Source: Parcubacteria bacterium C7867-008 | Lineage (GTDB): Bacteria > Patescibacteriota > Minisyncoccia > Phycocordibacterales > Phycocordibacteraceae | DNA length: 32,854 nt | NCBI GenBank assembly: GCA_001189215.1 | Contig: LFCR01000005.1 | Span: 1-32,854 of the forward strand | Reading direction: 5' to 3' | Shown: piece by piece, positions 18,876-27,401 of the stretch | Layout: each line of letters begins with the position of its first letter | Numbering within the stretch: the stretch's first letter is position 1 | Notes under the pieces: generated by a model | The model's database searches: none | What the model was told of the DNA's origin: nothing | Seen by the model: the letters and a program-made list of their open reading frames with translations, nothing else | Made by a program: the position numbers and the translations under genes

Positions 18876-19427
18876 ATGAAAATCGTCCTTGCGACGCCTC
18901 TGTATCCTCCTGACGTAGCCGTATCAGCTACTTATGCAAAAGAGCTGTTTGTACGGCTTGCTGGAGCACACCCAGAACACACATTCACGATTGTGACCTA
19001 TACTGCGCTTCCCGAAACCATTCAGAGAGTACGGATTGTTTCAGTGAATAAGGAACTGCCCCTCCCGCTCAGACTCCTTGCCTGTACAGCCACTCTTCTA
19101 AAAGAAACTCGTGGTGCAGACCTGCTCATTATTCATAATGGTGCATCCATGGAACTTCCTGGTGGAATTGCGTCTCTGTTTTCACGAATACGAGTTGCGT
19201 TTCAAATTACAGACACCTCCGCTCATGAACATGCGCAACGTAGTAAGGTTTTTGGAATGATTGAACGATTTGTTTCAAAACGTGCGCAACAAATACGTAT
19301 TCAATTACCGACACAGCGCCCTGAGATACTTCCCTTGCAGGCTTCACCTGAGACTGAACTATCTGCCTATGAAGAATCGTGGAAACGACATGTACTAGAT
19401 TTAGACTCAATCATCTTCCATGGCTAA
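18876..19427 (+). CDS. truncated glycosyltransferase-like protein (N-terminal Rossmann domain only)
   Basis: ATG at 18876 (ORF may also start GTG 18858); MKIVLATPLYPPDVAVSATYAKELFVRLAG resembles the N-terminus of 17728-18804; no C-terminal GT domain. Confidence 0.75.
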   Translation: MKIVLATPLYPPDVAVSATYAKELFVRLAGAHPEHTFTIVTYTALPETIQRVRIVSVNKELPLPLRLLACTATLLKETRGADLLIIHNGASMELPGGIASLFSRIRVAFQITDTSAHEHAQRSKVFGMIERFVSKRAQQIRIQLPTQRPEILPLQASPETELSAYEESWKRHVLDLDSIIFHG

Positions 19428-20520
19428 CAACGAGAAAACAGAATGGGATGCATATATAACGGAAGAGCGTACTCATATTGAACCGTTACTTGCTGAACTT
19501 GGATACACTCTTGAAGAAGATCAGCCACATCTTTCGGGTGAGCGATATCTAATGCAAGCGGTAACAACAACTAGCGGAAGAAAACTTATTCTTATAGGCG
19601 TAGATACGGACGGAACTCGCGTAGTGATCAAGGCTACCCGAGATCCACGCGGCATGGAAGAACTCCTACATGAGCGTTCATGTAGACAGACACTTGAAAC
19701 TATCGATTTCGCCTACGATGTATTTCACACCCCTAAGGAATTAGTTTGGGTGAAAAGGAATGGATATCTAATTGTTATCCATGCGTTTATTGAACAGGAC
19801 TCAACATTTATTTCGCGACCAATTACCGAACAATTCTCTCTTGCCCTTTCAGCGTTTAAAGCTCAGGAGAGTGCTCGTGCAACCACCTACGCGCACATCC
19901 GTCGTGTACGGAATACATTCGGCAGCATGGATGCTACTGGGTATCTCAATACATTTGAAGGGTTCATTAGAAATATAAATACTCAGGAGTCTTCAAGTGA
20001 ATTAGCTAGCTTGTTGGACCAAGCGAAGAACTTACTCACCGAGAACAAAGACCGCATTCAGCAATACGGAGGGTTCCTAACGCACACCGATTTCGTCCCG
20101 CACAATTTCCGAGTTGTTGGTTCAGATATCTATCTTCTAGATACTGCTTCACTTCGATTCGGAAATAAATACGAGGGTTGGGCACGTTTCATAAATTTTA
20201 TGATGCTCTATAACCCTCCACTTGTTGAAGCATTCGTGCAATATGTCCGTGATAACCGTTCCCCAGAAGAATCAGAAGCTTTAAGGCTAATGCGTATTTA
20301 TCGCTTGGGAGAAATACTCTGTTACTACAGTGGCTGGGTTGAACGCGTCGATGAAAACCTCCTTGAGCTTACTCATGCACGTATTACCTTCTGGACTGAA
20401 GCACTCAATGCAGTATTAAAGAATGAATCACTTTCATCAGTCGCTCTGGACACATACCGCTCAAGGCGTGATGAGCTACGTAGTGAAGATGAGAAGCGTA
20501 GACAGGAGAATCTACACTAG
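19420..20520 (+). CDS. aminoglycoside-phosphotransferase (APH)/kinase-fold-like protein
   Basis: 366 aa; VVIKATRDPRGMEELLHE (K...E), GGFLTHTDFVPHNFRVVGSDIYLLDTASLRFG (HxDxxxxN ... D); 8-nt overlap with upstream ORF. Confidence 0.75.
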   Translation: MANNEKTEWDAYITEERTHIEPLLAELGYTLEEDQPHLSGERYLMQAVTTTSGRKLILIGVDTDGTRVVIKATRDPRGMEELLHERSCRQTLETIDFAYDVFHTPKELVWVKRNGYLIVIHAFIEQDSTFISRPITEQFSLALSAFKAQESARATTYAHIRRVRNTFGSMDATGYLNTFEGFIRNINTQESSSELASLLDQAKNLLTENKDRIQQYGGFLTHTDFVPHNFRVVGSDIYLLDTASLRFGNKYEGWARFINFMMLYNPPLVEAFVQYVRDNRSPEESEALRLMRIYRLGEILCYYSGWVERVDENLLELTHARITFWTEALNAVLKNESLSSVALDTYRSRRDELRSEDEKRRQENLH

Positions 20521-21075
20521 TTACGTGAGTGCATTCATTTTCTGAACAAGCGCTTCGTATTCATCTACCAGTGGGTGCTGCCAGGTCTCTTTGAGCATAG
20601 CGAGCATAATGTCCTCAAACCATAGTTTCTTTTCACGGCCTGCGTTAAAGAGTTTCCATAGATCAGTACCTAATCGATCATGTGCACGTATCAGACTTTC
20701 TGCATTATGGATCTTGTCTGCGGTGGCAACCGCTTTCGCATCTTCTGATCCAATACGAACCGTTTCAACATACGCGCGCTTCTTATCCTCCCAGGTCAAA
20801 CCTTCTTGATTGGTCACGCTTGCAACAATGGTTGCTACCTCATCACCCAATTCCTCACGAATCTGATCAATAGTGTATTCAGTATCTTCGACGAGATCGT
20901 GTGTTAAACCTGCTGCAATCACCGTTTCTGAAAAACCGTGCTGTGCCAGTAGGATTGCCACCATTACCGGGTGAACAATATACGGAGAATTATCGTCTTT
21001 ACGTACCTGTATTGCGTGACCATCTACAGCCATACGTGTTGCTCTATCAAGTAGAGAGGATCCTTCAGTATTCAT
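20521..21075 (-). CDS. HD-domain protein, RelA/SpoT-hydrolase-like (small alarmone hydrolase type)
   Basis: LLDRATRMAVDGHAIQVRKDDNSPYIVHPVMVAILLAQHG, THDLVEDTEYT, ATADKIHNAESL; ORF extends to 21111 but ATG 21075 preferred because a terminator hairpin abuts the upstream start. Confidence 0.85.
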   Translation of the reverse strand: MNTEGSSLLDRATRMAVDGHAIQVRKDDNSPYIVHPVMVAILLAQHGFSETVIAAGLTHDLVEDTEYTIDQIREELGDEVATIVASVTNQEGLTWEDKKRAYVETVRIGSEDAKAVATADKIHNAESLIRAHDRLGTDLWKLFNAGREKKLWFEDIMLAMLKETWQHPLVDEYEALVQKMNALT

Positions 21076-21118
21076 ACAAAAAGTATGCCCTTTCAAATAC
21101 AGCATGTCCATAAAGGCA

Positions 21119-21142
21119 AAGGCGCAGCTGGGGCTGCGCCTT
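21119..21142 (-). terminator. GC-rich hairpin downstream of 21161-21625
   Basis: aaggcgcagc-tggg-gctgcgcctt, 10-bp perfect stem, T-rich minus-strand tail. Confidence 0.8.
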
Positions 21143-21160
21143 CATAGGGCCTTGTTGGTC

Positions 21161-21625
21161 CTATTGTCTGTAGTACGCACTCAAGACGGTCCCAGAATCG
21201 GGGAAGATTGCCAGTCTCGCATCGAGATCATGGGCGGGATCCCAGTCACTGGCGCCCTCCGCGCTACCGTGCTTGATCGTCGAGAACACGGTCTCGCTCC
21301 CCACAAATACGTTGTGCGGATGTAGTGCAGAGACTACGAAACTGCATGGCGCTTCGTGGAGCTTGAATTGCAGGTCACCCTCGATGAGTTCAGCGAGGAC
21401 GACCCAGCCCACTTGGACTGCGTAGACCTCGATAATACCCGAGTGATGACTGTGGCTATTTTGCCAGCCACCGGCGCCCTCCGACAGTGTGTCGGTGATG
21501 CTCACCGACAACCCAGACTCTTCATGACGAAGTCCGGCTCGACGTTCACCGTTCGGCATGGTCTTGAGCCTGAGGGTGATGTGATCGTACGGGGGATCTA
21601 GCTTAGCGCGAACGTCTTTGGCCAT
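21161..21625 (-). CDS. orphan cupin-like protein
   Basis: 154 aa; HSHHSGIIEVYAVQVGWVVLAELIEGDLQFKLHEAPCSFVVSALHPHNVFVGSETVFSTIKHG; SD gggagg upstream of ATG; GC-rich relative to neighbours. Confidence 0.75.
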   Translation of the reverse strand: MAKDVRAKLDPPYDHITLRLKTMPNGERRAGLRHEESGLSVSITDTLSEGAGGWQNSHSHHSGIIEVYAVQVGWVVLAELIEGDLQFKLHEAPCSFVVSALHPHNVFVGSETVFSTIKHGSAEGASDWDPAHDLDARLAIFPDSGTVLSAYYRQ

Positions 21626-21674
21626 GTGGCCCTCCCATTTAGAAGATCATTGAGCGGTAGTGCTCTCATTAATT

Positions 21675-21702
21675 ATTATACTATATAAAATTATATAAGC
21701 AA
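21675..21702 (-). promoter_or_regulatory. sigma70-like promoter for 21161-21625
   Basis: minus strand TTGCTT-16 nt-TATAAT. Confidence 0.65.
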
Positions 21703-22878
21703 CTATTGTAGCGTCGGGTTGAATATACGTTCTTGCATCTGCTTTGCAACGAGGTCCCAGTCGTAGTTCTCAAGAACCATAACACGCGCATTCTTAGTTA
21801 CTTGTTTCACCTTCTCTGGATGCGCCAGTATGTCTTTCACTGCTTCTGCAATTTGTTCAGGAGAATCTTTTTCGACTACCCACGCTGTTGGTGTTTTGTC
21901 TGGAGTATATTTCTCATCAAAGACGAACTCAGCAAGACCCCCCTCTCGTGTGGCGACAACCGGCAAACGTGAAGCCATTGCAGACAGGAATGCGTTACCC
22001 AATCCTTCTGAACGTGATGGGCCCACAAAAATATCGGATGCCTTTCTATACGCTGTTACTTCACTACGATCTACGGGCCCAATGAATATAACTCGCTCAT
22101 TGAGATTTAATTCAGTGGCAAGTGTTTTAAGTGCAGCGTCATCTGGTCCACCACCCACGATGACTAATTTTACGTGTTCAGGAAGAGACGTGAGGGCGCA
22201 AATTGTATCTTCGTACCCTTTCTGATGTACCAACCGCGCAGTATTAACGAGCCAGATATCTCCTTCTTTCTTTCCAATCTTTTGTTGGAGTGTGATGATC
22301 TCTTGTTCTGAGACAGACTCATGGAGATCTTTTGGGTTGGCACCGTTGTGGATGAGCTCAATACGTCCCGTATATCCACGTTTCGGTGGCCAGGTACCTA
22401 GGTATGAAGAAATAACTTGTATCACTGACGCAGAACGAATACCTGCGTCGATAAGTGGTGTCAAAGGTTTAATGAAAGTTCGTTCGAAAACCTTTTCATA
22501 GGGATCACCATCCTGGAACGTAATGATGTGCGGTACTCGTACACCAAGAAACTTTGCCAACATGGTGGGCATGGTCATATACGTCATCATTGCCCACATA
22601 CCATTAAACTCGAGTCGTCTGTGCAATGAAGCAGCTTTGAGTGCAGCCAGTGGTATGAATAGTGCTTTAGATAGGAATGCTCCACCAAGTCCAACTCGGT
22701 ATATTTGTGTATTTCCTATCTTCTCAGTGCGAGGAGCTTTTGGTTCAAATAAAAGGGTGATGAGGTGAAACTCAACATCGCTAGGATCAATACGATCGGT
22801 GATTTCTTTTATGGCTGCTTCAGCCCCTGATACAAAGCTCGGGTAGTATGCAAGAGAAAATATGAGTACGCGTTTCAT
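21703..22878 (-). CDS. glycosyltransferase family 4-like
   Basis: 391 aa; LVNTARLVHQKGYEDTICALTSL, VIVGGGPDDAALKTLATELNLNERVIFIGPV, SEGLGNAFLSAMASRLPVVATREGGLAEFV. Confidence 0.93.
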   Translation of the reverse strand: MKRVLIFSLAYYPSFVSGAEAAIKEITDRIDPSDVEFHLITLLFEPKAPRTEKIGNTQIYRVGLGGAFLSKALFIPLAALKAASLHRRLEFNGMWAMMTYMTMPTMLAKFLGVRVPHIITFQDGDPYEKVFERTFIKPLTPLIDAGIRSASVIQVISSYLGTWPPKRGYTGRIELIHNGANPKDLHESVSEQEIITLQQKIGKKEGDIWLVNTARLVHQKGYEDTICALTSLPEHVKLVIVGGGPDDAALKTLATELNLNERVIFIGPVDRSEVTAYRKASDIFVGPSRSEGLGNAFLSAMASRLPVVATREGGLAEFVFDEKYTPDKTPTAWVVEKDSPEQIAEAVKDILAHPEKVKQVTKNARVMVLENYDWDLVAKQMQERIFNPTLQ

Positions 22879-22879
22879 A

Positions 22880-23755
22880 CTATTGGGATTGTTTTACTGA
22901 TTCGATATAGTCCACGAGTGTGTGTTCCTGTTTCCATCCAAGTGCCTCGATCTTTGAGGTATCGTCTGAACTTGATGAACGAGATGATTTAGTTTGTTCA
23001 TGCATCTCAATAGGTCCCCCAAACATCTCCGCCACCTCACGTATTGAGTGAGTCTCTTTGGCACTTATGTTGAAACCATCTCCTTCCCCTTTCTCTCCTG
23101 CAAGGATTATTCCTTCCACCGTATCAAGTACGTGGGTGAATGCTCGGGTCTGTGTACCGGGTGCATTCACTTTATGAGGAACTCCATTGAGTACATTCTG
23201 TCTAAATGTTTCGATGAGTGTTCCGTATACTTCACGACTACGCTCACGTGGGCCGTATACGTTATAGAAATAAACGATGGCATGTGGGAGTTGATACCAG
23301 GAACCGTAATTAGTTACGAGACTAACGTTTGATGCTTTGGCCCAGGTGTAAGGAGAAAGATCCTTTCCTTCTGTGAGACCATCCGTTGCATGGGTAGAAG
23401 TGGACTTTGTTGAAGACGCCGCATACACGAGCTTGCTACCGCGCGCACGACAAAACTCAAGCACAGCCTGAGTCCCAACCGTATTTAGATCCCACACCAA
23501 TGCAGGCTCTTCAAGACTCTTGTTTACTCGCGCATATTCACCAAGATGGTAGACGATGGCTGGCGTCTCTGGAATGAGAGTTTCTATGTCTTTGGTATGC
23601 CCTTCCCGATATTCAACTCCTTCTACGTGATTCTCACGAGACCCGGCGAAATAATTGTCTAGCGAAATAACCTGGTTACCATCAGCAACCAAGCGCTCAC
23701 ACAGATGGGAGCCAACGAATCCGGCACCTCCGGTTACAAGTAAAAGCTTAGACAT
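22880..23755 (-). CDS. NAD-dependent epimerase/dehydratase (extended SDR)
   Basis: MSKLLLVTGGAGFVGSHLCERLVADGNQVISLDNYFAG; start at 23755 preferred over 23797 because the extension enters a terminator hairpin. Confidence 0.92.
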   Translation of the reverse strand: MSKLLLVTGGAGFVGSHLCERLVADGNQVISLDNYFAGSRENHVEGVEYREGHTKDIETLIPETPAIVYHLGEYARVNKSLEEPALVWDLNTVGTQAVLEFCRARGSKLVYAASSTKSTSTHATDGLTEGKDLSPYTWAKASNVSLVTNYGSWYQLPHAIVYFYNVYGPRERSREVYGTLIETFRQNVLNGVPHKVNAPGTQTRAFTHVLDTVEGIILAGEKGEGDGFNISAKETHSIREVAEMFGGPIEMHEQTKSSRSSSSDDTSKIEALGWKQEHTLVDYIESVKQSQ

Positions 23756-23780
23756 AGGGTATGGGAGAAGTATAGCAAGC

Positions 23781-23817
23781 GGCCCGTCCTCCCGCATTTC
23801 GTGCGAGAGGACGGGCC
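23781..23817 (-). terminator. GC-rich hairpin downstream of the VirD4-like gene
   Basis: ggcccgtcctc ... gaggacgggcc, 11-bp perfect arms plus inner CGCA/TGCG. Confidence 0.7.
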
Positions 23818-23900
23818 AACTATGCTCGAATCATGAAAATCTTTGTTAGCTGCTTATATCAATCATTCGCTACTTTGATACCACTCCTCTAGCCCAAAGG

Positions 23901-25742
23901 TTACCGATCTTTAAAAAGATCTCGTAGAGTTTGCTCCGGTACTTCGTATGGAGACTGTGACGCTACTTCAGCAATTGGTTTCCTTTTTTCAACTGGTTCA
24001 TCACTATCGCGTTCTGGCATTGGTGGTTTAGGACGAGGCTTTGGCATAGGTGTTGGTTCTGCCTGCTCCTTCTTCAAGACATCAGCAAGTGCACCCTTGA
24101 GTGATCCTGATGGTTGTTCGGGTTTCGCTTTCGTTCGTTCGTTACTTGCGGTCTCCGCCATACCTCGAAGTATTGCTTTGAGATCTTCCGTTGATTTAGG
24201 TGCAGGCATTTGTTGTTGCGGACGATCCTGACGTGGTGGTCTGGAGTCTGAAGAATGATTATCATCACGACGTGGTCGATCATCTTGGCTGCGGGTAGGA
24301 CGATCTGAAGATGGTCGTGGACGATCATCGGTACGTGGACGGTCCTCACGAGGTCGATCATTTGAAGGACGTGGAGGATATGCATTCTGTCCTCCTGCAG
24401 GCTTTGCATAGGAACGTTTTGCAGGAGGTTCAGGTGGTCCATTTTCTCCTTCTGTTGAAGCGAGTTCTGCAAAGATTGCCTCTTCAATAGCCGCACGGTG
24501 GTTACCAAACTGGGCTCGAGAGGCTGCAATCACTTCCTTTTTAAGTGATACTGGTGGTGGCTCAATAGATGGAATCGATACTGCAGAAAAGGGCCGTGAA
24601 CCTACTCCATTGATCATGAGAGAAAGATATAACTGGAACTGACCGAGATTAACCAGATCTTCTTTCATAAATTCAGGACTGAATACCGTCTCAAGCACTT
24701 CAGCATCGAATGGTCCAACACGGAACGCAACCGTAGTACCCACGTTACCGAACACTGCAGCTCTCACTTGTTCTTCCATCTGCTCCACATACTGATGTGC
24801 AATGACAAGATTCAAATTATATTTACGTGCCTCAGAGAGAATTTCTGCAAACGTCTCATTAGCAAAGTTTTGGAACTCGTCCACATAGAAATAGAAAGGA
24901 ACACTATTCTTAAGTGCTTCCGGATCAAGCTCTGCACGACTCATGGCACCGAGGAAGATGCGTGTGGTAAGCATAGAACCAAGGAGACGCATGTTGGTAT
25001 CACCCACCAATCCTTTGGAAAGATTGATGAGAAGAATCTTCTTGCTGTCCATCAGTTCACGAATATCAAAAGAAGACTTCTCTTGGCCAATGATGTTACG
25101 AATCAACGGGTTGCTGGTGAACTGACCAATCTTGTTCTGAATTGCTGGTGTTGCCTCCTGGGTATATCGGTCACCGTAATTAGCAAATTCCTTCGTCCAG
25201 AAATCTTTCACCACAGGATCCTTGATGTTATCGATCACCTTCTTACGATATGCCTTATCGGTATACATGCGGTTCACACCAAGGAGCGTTGCACCTGGGT
25301 ACTCAAGAAGTGCGAGGAGTGTGTTGGTGAGAATGTACTCCATACGAGCACTCCAGGCGTCCTGCCAAATCTTCTTGAACGTTGCCATGAGGCCAGATAC
25401 TACGAGGTGGCGTTTGTCGTATCCAACGTCCTCCATGATATTGAACGCGATAGGTTGCTCCATATCGAATGGCGCAAAATACACCACATCCTTCATGCGA
25501 TGCTCTGGAATGTATTCAAGAAGCTTCTCTACCGCACTACCGTGTGGGTCGATGAAAGCCATACCCTCACCATTGCGAATATCTTGAATCGCCATGTTCT
25601 CAAGCAGAGTCGACTTACCCATACCCGTCTTACCGATCACATACATGTGTCGGTTACGGTCTTTGGCTTTAAGCCCAAATGGTACGCGTTTGCCACGCGA
25701 GTCTGTCGCGGCGAAATACGTTACGCGATCCTGATTGTCCAT
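23901..25742 (-). CDS. VirD4/TraG/HerA-like P-loop ATPase with disordered Arg/Pro/Asp-rich C-terminal tail
   Basis: MYVIGKTGMGKSTLLENMAIQDIRNGEGMAFIDPHG (Walker A), FYFYVDEFQNFANETFAEILSEARKYNLNLVIAHQY (Walker B/TraM-recognition-like); ATG 25742 preferred. Confidence 0.9.
   Translation of the reverse strand: MDNQDRVTYFAATDSRGKRVPFGLKAKDRNRHMYVIGKTGMGKSTLLENMAIQDIRNGEGMAFIDPHGSAVEKLLEYIPEHRMKDVVYFAPFDMEQPIAFNIMEDVGYDKRHLVVSGLMATFKKIWQDAWSARMEYILTNTLLALLEYPGATLLGVNRMYTDKAYRKKVIDNIKDPVVKDFWTKEFANYGDRYTQEATPAIQNKIGQFTSNPLIRNIIGQEKSSFDIRELMDSKKILLINLSKGLVGDTNMRLLGSMLTTRIFLGAMSRAELDPEALKNSVPFYFYVDEFQNFANETFAEILSEARKYNLNLVIAHQYVEQMEEQVRAAVFGNVGTTVAFRVGPFDAEVLETVFSPEFMKEDLVNLGQFQLYLSLMINGVGSRPFSAVSIPSIEPPPVSLKKEVIAASRAQFGNHRAAIEEAIFAELASTEGENGPPEPPAKRSYAKPAGGQNAYPPRPSNDRPREDRPRTDDRPRPSSDRPTRSQDDRPRRDDNHSSDSRPPRQDRPQQQMPAPKSTEDLKAILRGMAETASNERTKAKPEQPSGSLKGALADVLKKEQAEPTPMPKPRPKPPMPERDSDEPVEKRKPIAEVASQSPYEVPEQTLRDLFKDR
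24210..24385 (-). repeat. low-complexity DRPR/RPSDD coding repeats
   Basis: RPSNDRPREDRPRTDDRPRPSSDRPTRSQDDRPRRDDNHSSDSRPPRQDRPQQQ. Confidence 0.8.
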
Positions 25743-25783
25743 TAATTTATTATAGCGCGTAGTGCTTCGTACGTAACAGGAAA

Positions 25784-25814
25784 GAGCCGCCAAACCAAAT
25801 TGTTTGTGCGGCTC
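25784..25814 (-). terminator. hairpin between small ORF 25838-26026 and the VirD4-like gene
   Basis: gagccgc ... gcggctc arms with inner AAAC/GTTT pairing. Confidence 0.6.
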
Positions 25815-25837
25815 CCCAGATGTAGTTGTGACTACGT

Positions 25838-26026
25838 TCAGGACTTGTCGTCCGTGCCCGCTCCATCAAAGAGATCCGGCTGAGGGTTGGGATTCTGTCG
25901 CAGATTCTCTCCTCCTTCTGCAATAGGCTCTTCCGATGGGCTACCCTTCGGATAGGGTCTGTACCCATCTTCCCATGGTCTGTTGTCTCCCACTGTCTTG
26001 TACTCCGTACTAGTGTTGCGTCCCAC
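25838..26026 (-). CDS. possible small hydrophilic protein
   Basis: 62 aa, GTG start, followed by a hairpin; no clear SD, no homology recognised. Confidence 0.35.
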   Translation of the reverse strand: MGRNTSTEYKTVGDNRPWEDGYRPYPKGSPSEEPIAEGGENLRQNPNPQPDLFDGAGTDDKS

Positions 26027-26059
26027 AAAACTCTACTCTTTCAGAGTTGAGCAGTCCAG

Positions 26060-27184
26060 CTACTGGAACTGAATGAAGAGTGGTTGTGGCGTGAGCTTAA
26101 GAAGTTCTGCAGGTGTGAGGAGGCGTGTAGAAGGTGGCTTTAAGTCGTTCTTGTAGAAGAGTTTAAATCCTGTGAATTGCACCGGCTTATTTGCAATAAA
26201 TTGTTGGTAGGTGTTGAGCTTCTTTGCGGGGGGGCCCCAACCGTCCATATCCATAAGCACCTGAACTTCAGGTACCGGTTTTATGTTCTCAGTACCAGTA
26301 ACCATATTGTTGGTGAAACGATGTATGACAAGTACCTTCGGTGGAAGATTATTATCCTGCACGAGCTTAGCAAGATGACTGATTGCATAATTAACATCAG
26401 CAGAACTAAATGTGCCAATCACCGTACCGGGTTCCTCTCCACCTTTCATGGAGAACTCGGGATCAATCGCAAGGTGCACGTTTGGCATCATGAGGTACTT
26501 ATCAAGGAGTGGCATTTCAGTCTGGAGCGTACTCAAGCCAACCTGGATATCGAGTATGACGATGCCATCCACCTGCTTTGCAAGTTGTACTGCTTTATCT
26601 ATCTCGGTATCTGGCATACGGAAACGATACTTTCCATCTTTACCAGGACTTCCTTGTGCAGTTATTGCGATGTAATCAATCGCCGGGATGGCTGGAGTTG
26701 ATGGGTCTGCTGCATTCCACTTCGCAACTTCAGCCTTTAGTTTAGGAATCATTACCTCTGGTGGGTATTCACCGAGCACACCCATCTTTGTTGAATAGAA
26801 GTTACCGTAGAACGCGATGATGCGCTTGTACGGAAGAATTGCTCCTTGTTTTGGATAGACCCCAACAGCATTCTTTGCAGGCCACAATTTAACCGTGGTG
26901 GTTGAAGTTGTTGAAGCGTAGTTAGCGTTTGCAATGAGACGCTTATCATAGTCTGCGGTATTGAACTTTGGCGCAACCACTTCTGCCACTTTCTTTGTTA
27001 CGGCATCAAGTTTACCTGGTTTGCCGTCGCGATTATATTCAACCGCAAACACGTCTGAGAATCCGATTATATATACGAGTACAAGAAAGATGCCAGTGCA
27101 CAGCGCGAACCATAGATGTCGTGATTGCTTCGCATCTGAAGCGGCATGCGAAGTACGGGAGGAACGAGGTTTTGGAAACGTCAT
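26060..27184 (-). CDS. membrane-anchored uncharacterised extracytoplasmic protein
   Basis: N-terminal signal-anchor (LWFALCTGIFLVLVYIIGF), then a 300-aa domain with alternating beta/alpha pattern (IDYIAITAQ, GIVILDIQVG, VHLAIDPEFSMKGG, VLVIHRFT). Confidence 0.8.
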   Translation of the reverse strand: MTFPKPRSSRTSHAASDAKQSRHLWFALCTGIFLVLVYIIGFSDVFAVEYNRDGKPGKLDAVTKKVAEVVAPKFNTADYDKRLIANANYASTTSTTTVKLWPAKNAVGVYPKQGAILPYKRIIAFYGNFYSTKMGVLGEYPPEVMIPKLKAEVAKWNAADPSTPAIPAIDYIAITAQGSPGKDGKYRFRMPDTEIDKAVQLAKQVDGIVILDIQVGLSTLQTEMPLLDKYLMMPNVHLAIDPEFSMKGGEEPGTVIGTFSSADVNYAISHLAKLVQDNNLPPKVLVIHRFTNNMVTGTENIKPVPEVQVLMDMDGWGPPAKKLNTYQQFIANKPVQFTGFKLFYKNDLKPPSTRLLTPAELLKLTPQPLFIQFQ

Positions 27185-27185
27185 A

Positions 27186-27389
27186 CTATGGTTGTGCAAT
27201 CACCTCTTGAGAGGAGACCACACGGACTGCCTGCTGATTTCTCTTACGAACCACATAAGAGATACCGATAAGTGTTACTATCCCACCAAGGATAGGGAGC
27301 ACCCAAACGAGGATAGCGAGAGGAAGGCCAATAAACGGCGAAAAGACCACAAGCAGACCAACGATAATCAAGAGCCGTTCACGAGACAT
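27186..27389 (-). CDS. small two-TM membrane protein
   Basis: 67 aa; LLIIVGLLVVFSPFIGLPLAILVWVLPILGGIVTLIGISYVV; sits between rsmI and 26060-27184. Confidence 0.6.
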   Translation of the reverse strand: MSRERLLIIVGLLVVFSPFIGLPLAILVWVLPILGGIVTLIGISYVVRKRNQQAVRVVSSQEVIAQP

Positions 27390-27401
27390 GCCCTTAGTGT
27401 A

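Noticed and set aside
24074-24529. 151-aa minus-strand ORF in another frame of the VirD4-like gene
   Set aside because: Arises from the low-complexity tail region; no independent coding evidence.
24768-25745. 325-aa plus-strand ORF antisense to the VirD4-like gene
   Set aside because: Shadow ORF: His/Ile/Leu/Cys-rich, no recognisable motif, wholly overlaps a strongly supported ATPase gene.
26177-26701. 174-aa plus-strand ORF antisense to 26060-27184
   Set aside because: Cys/His/Ile-rich shadow ORF with no motif.
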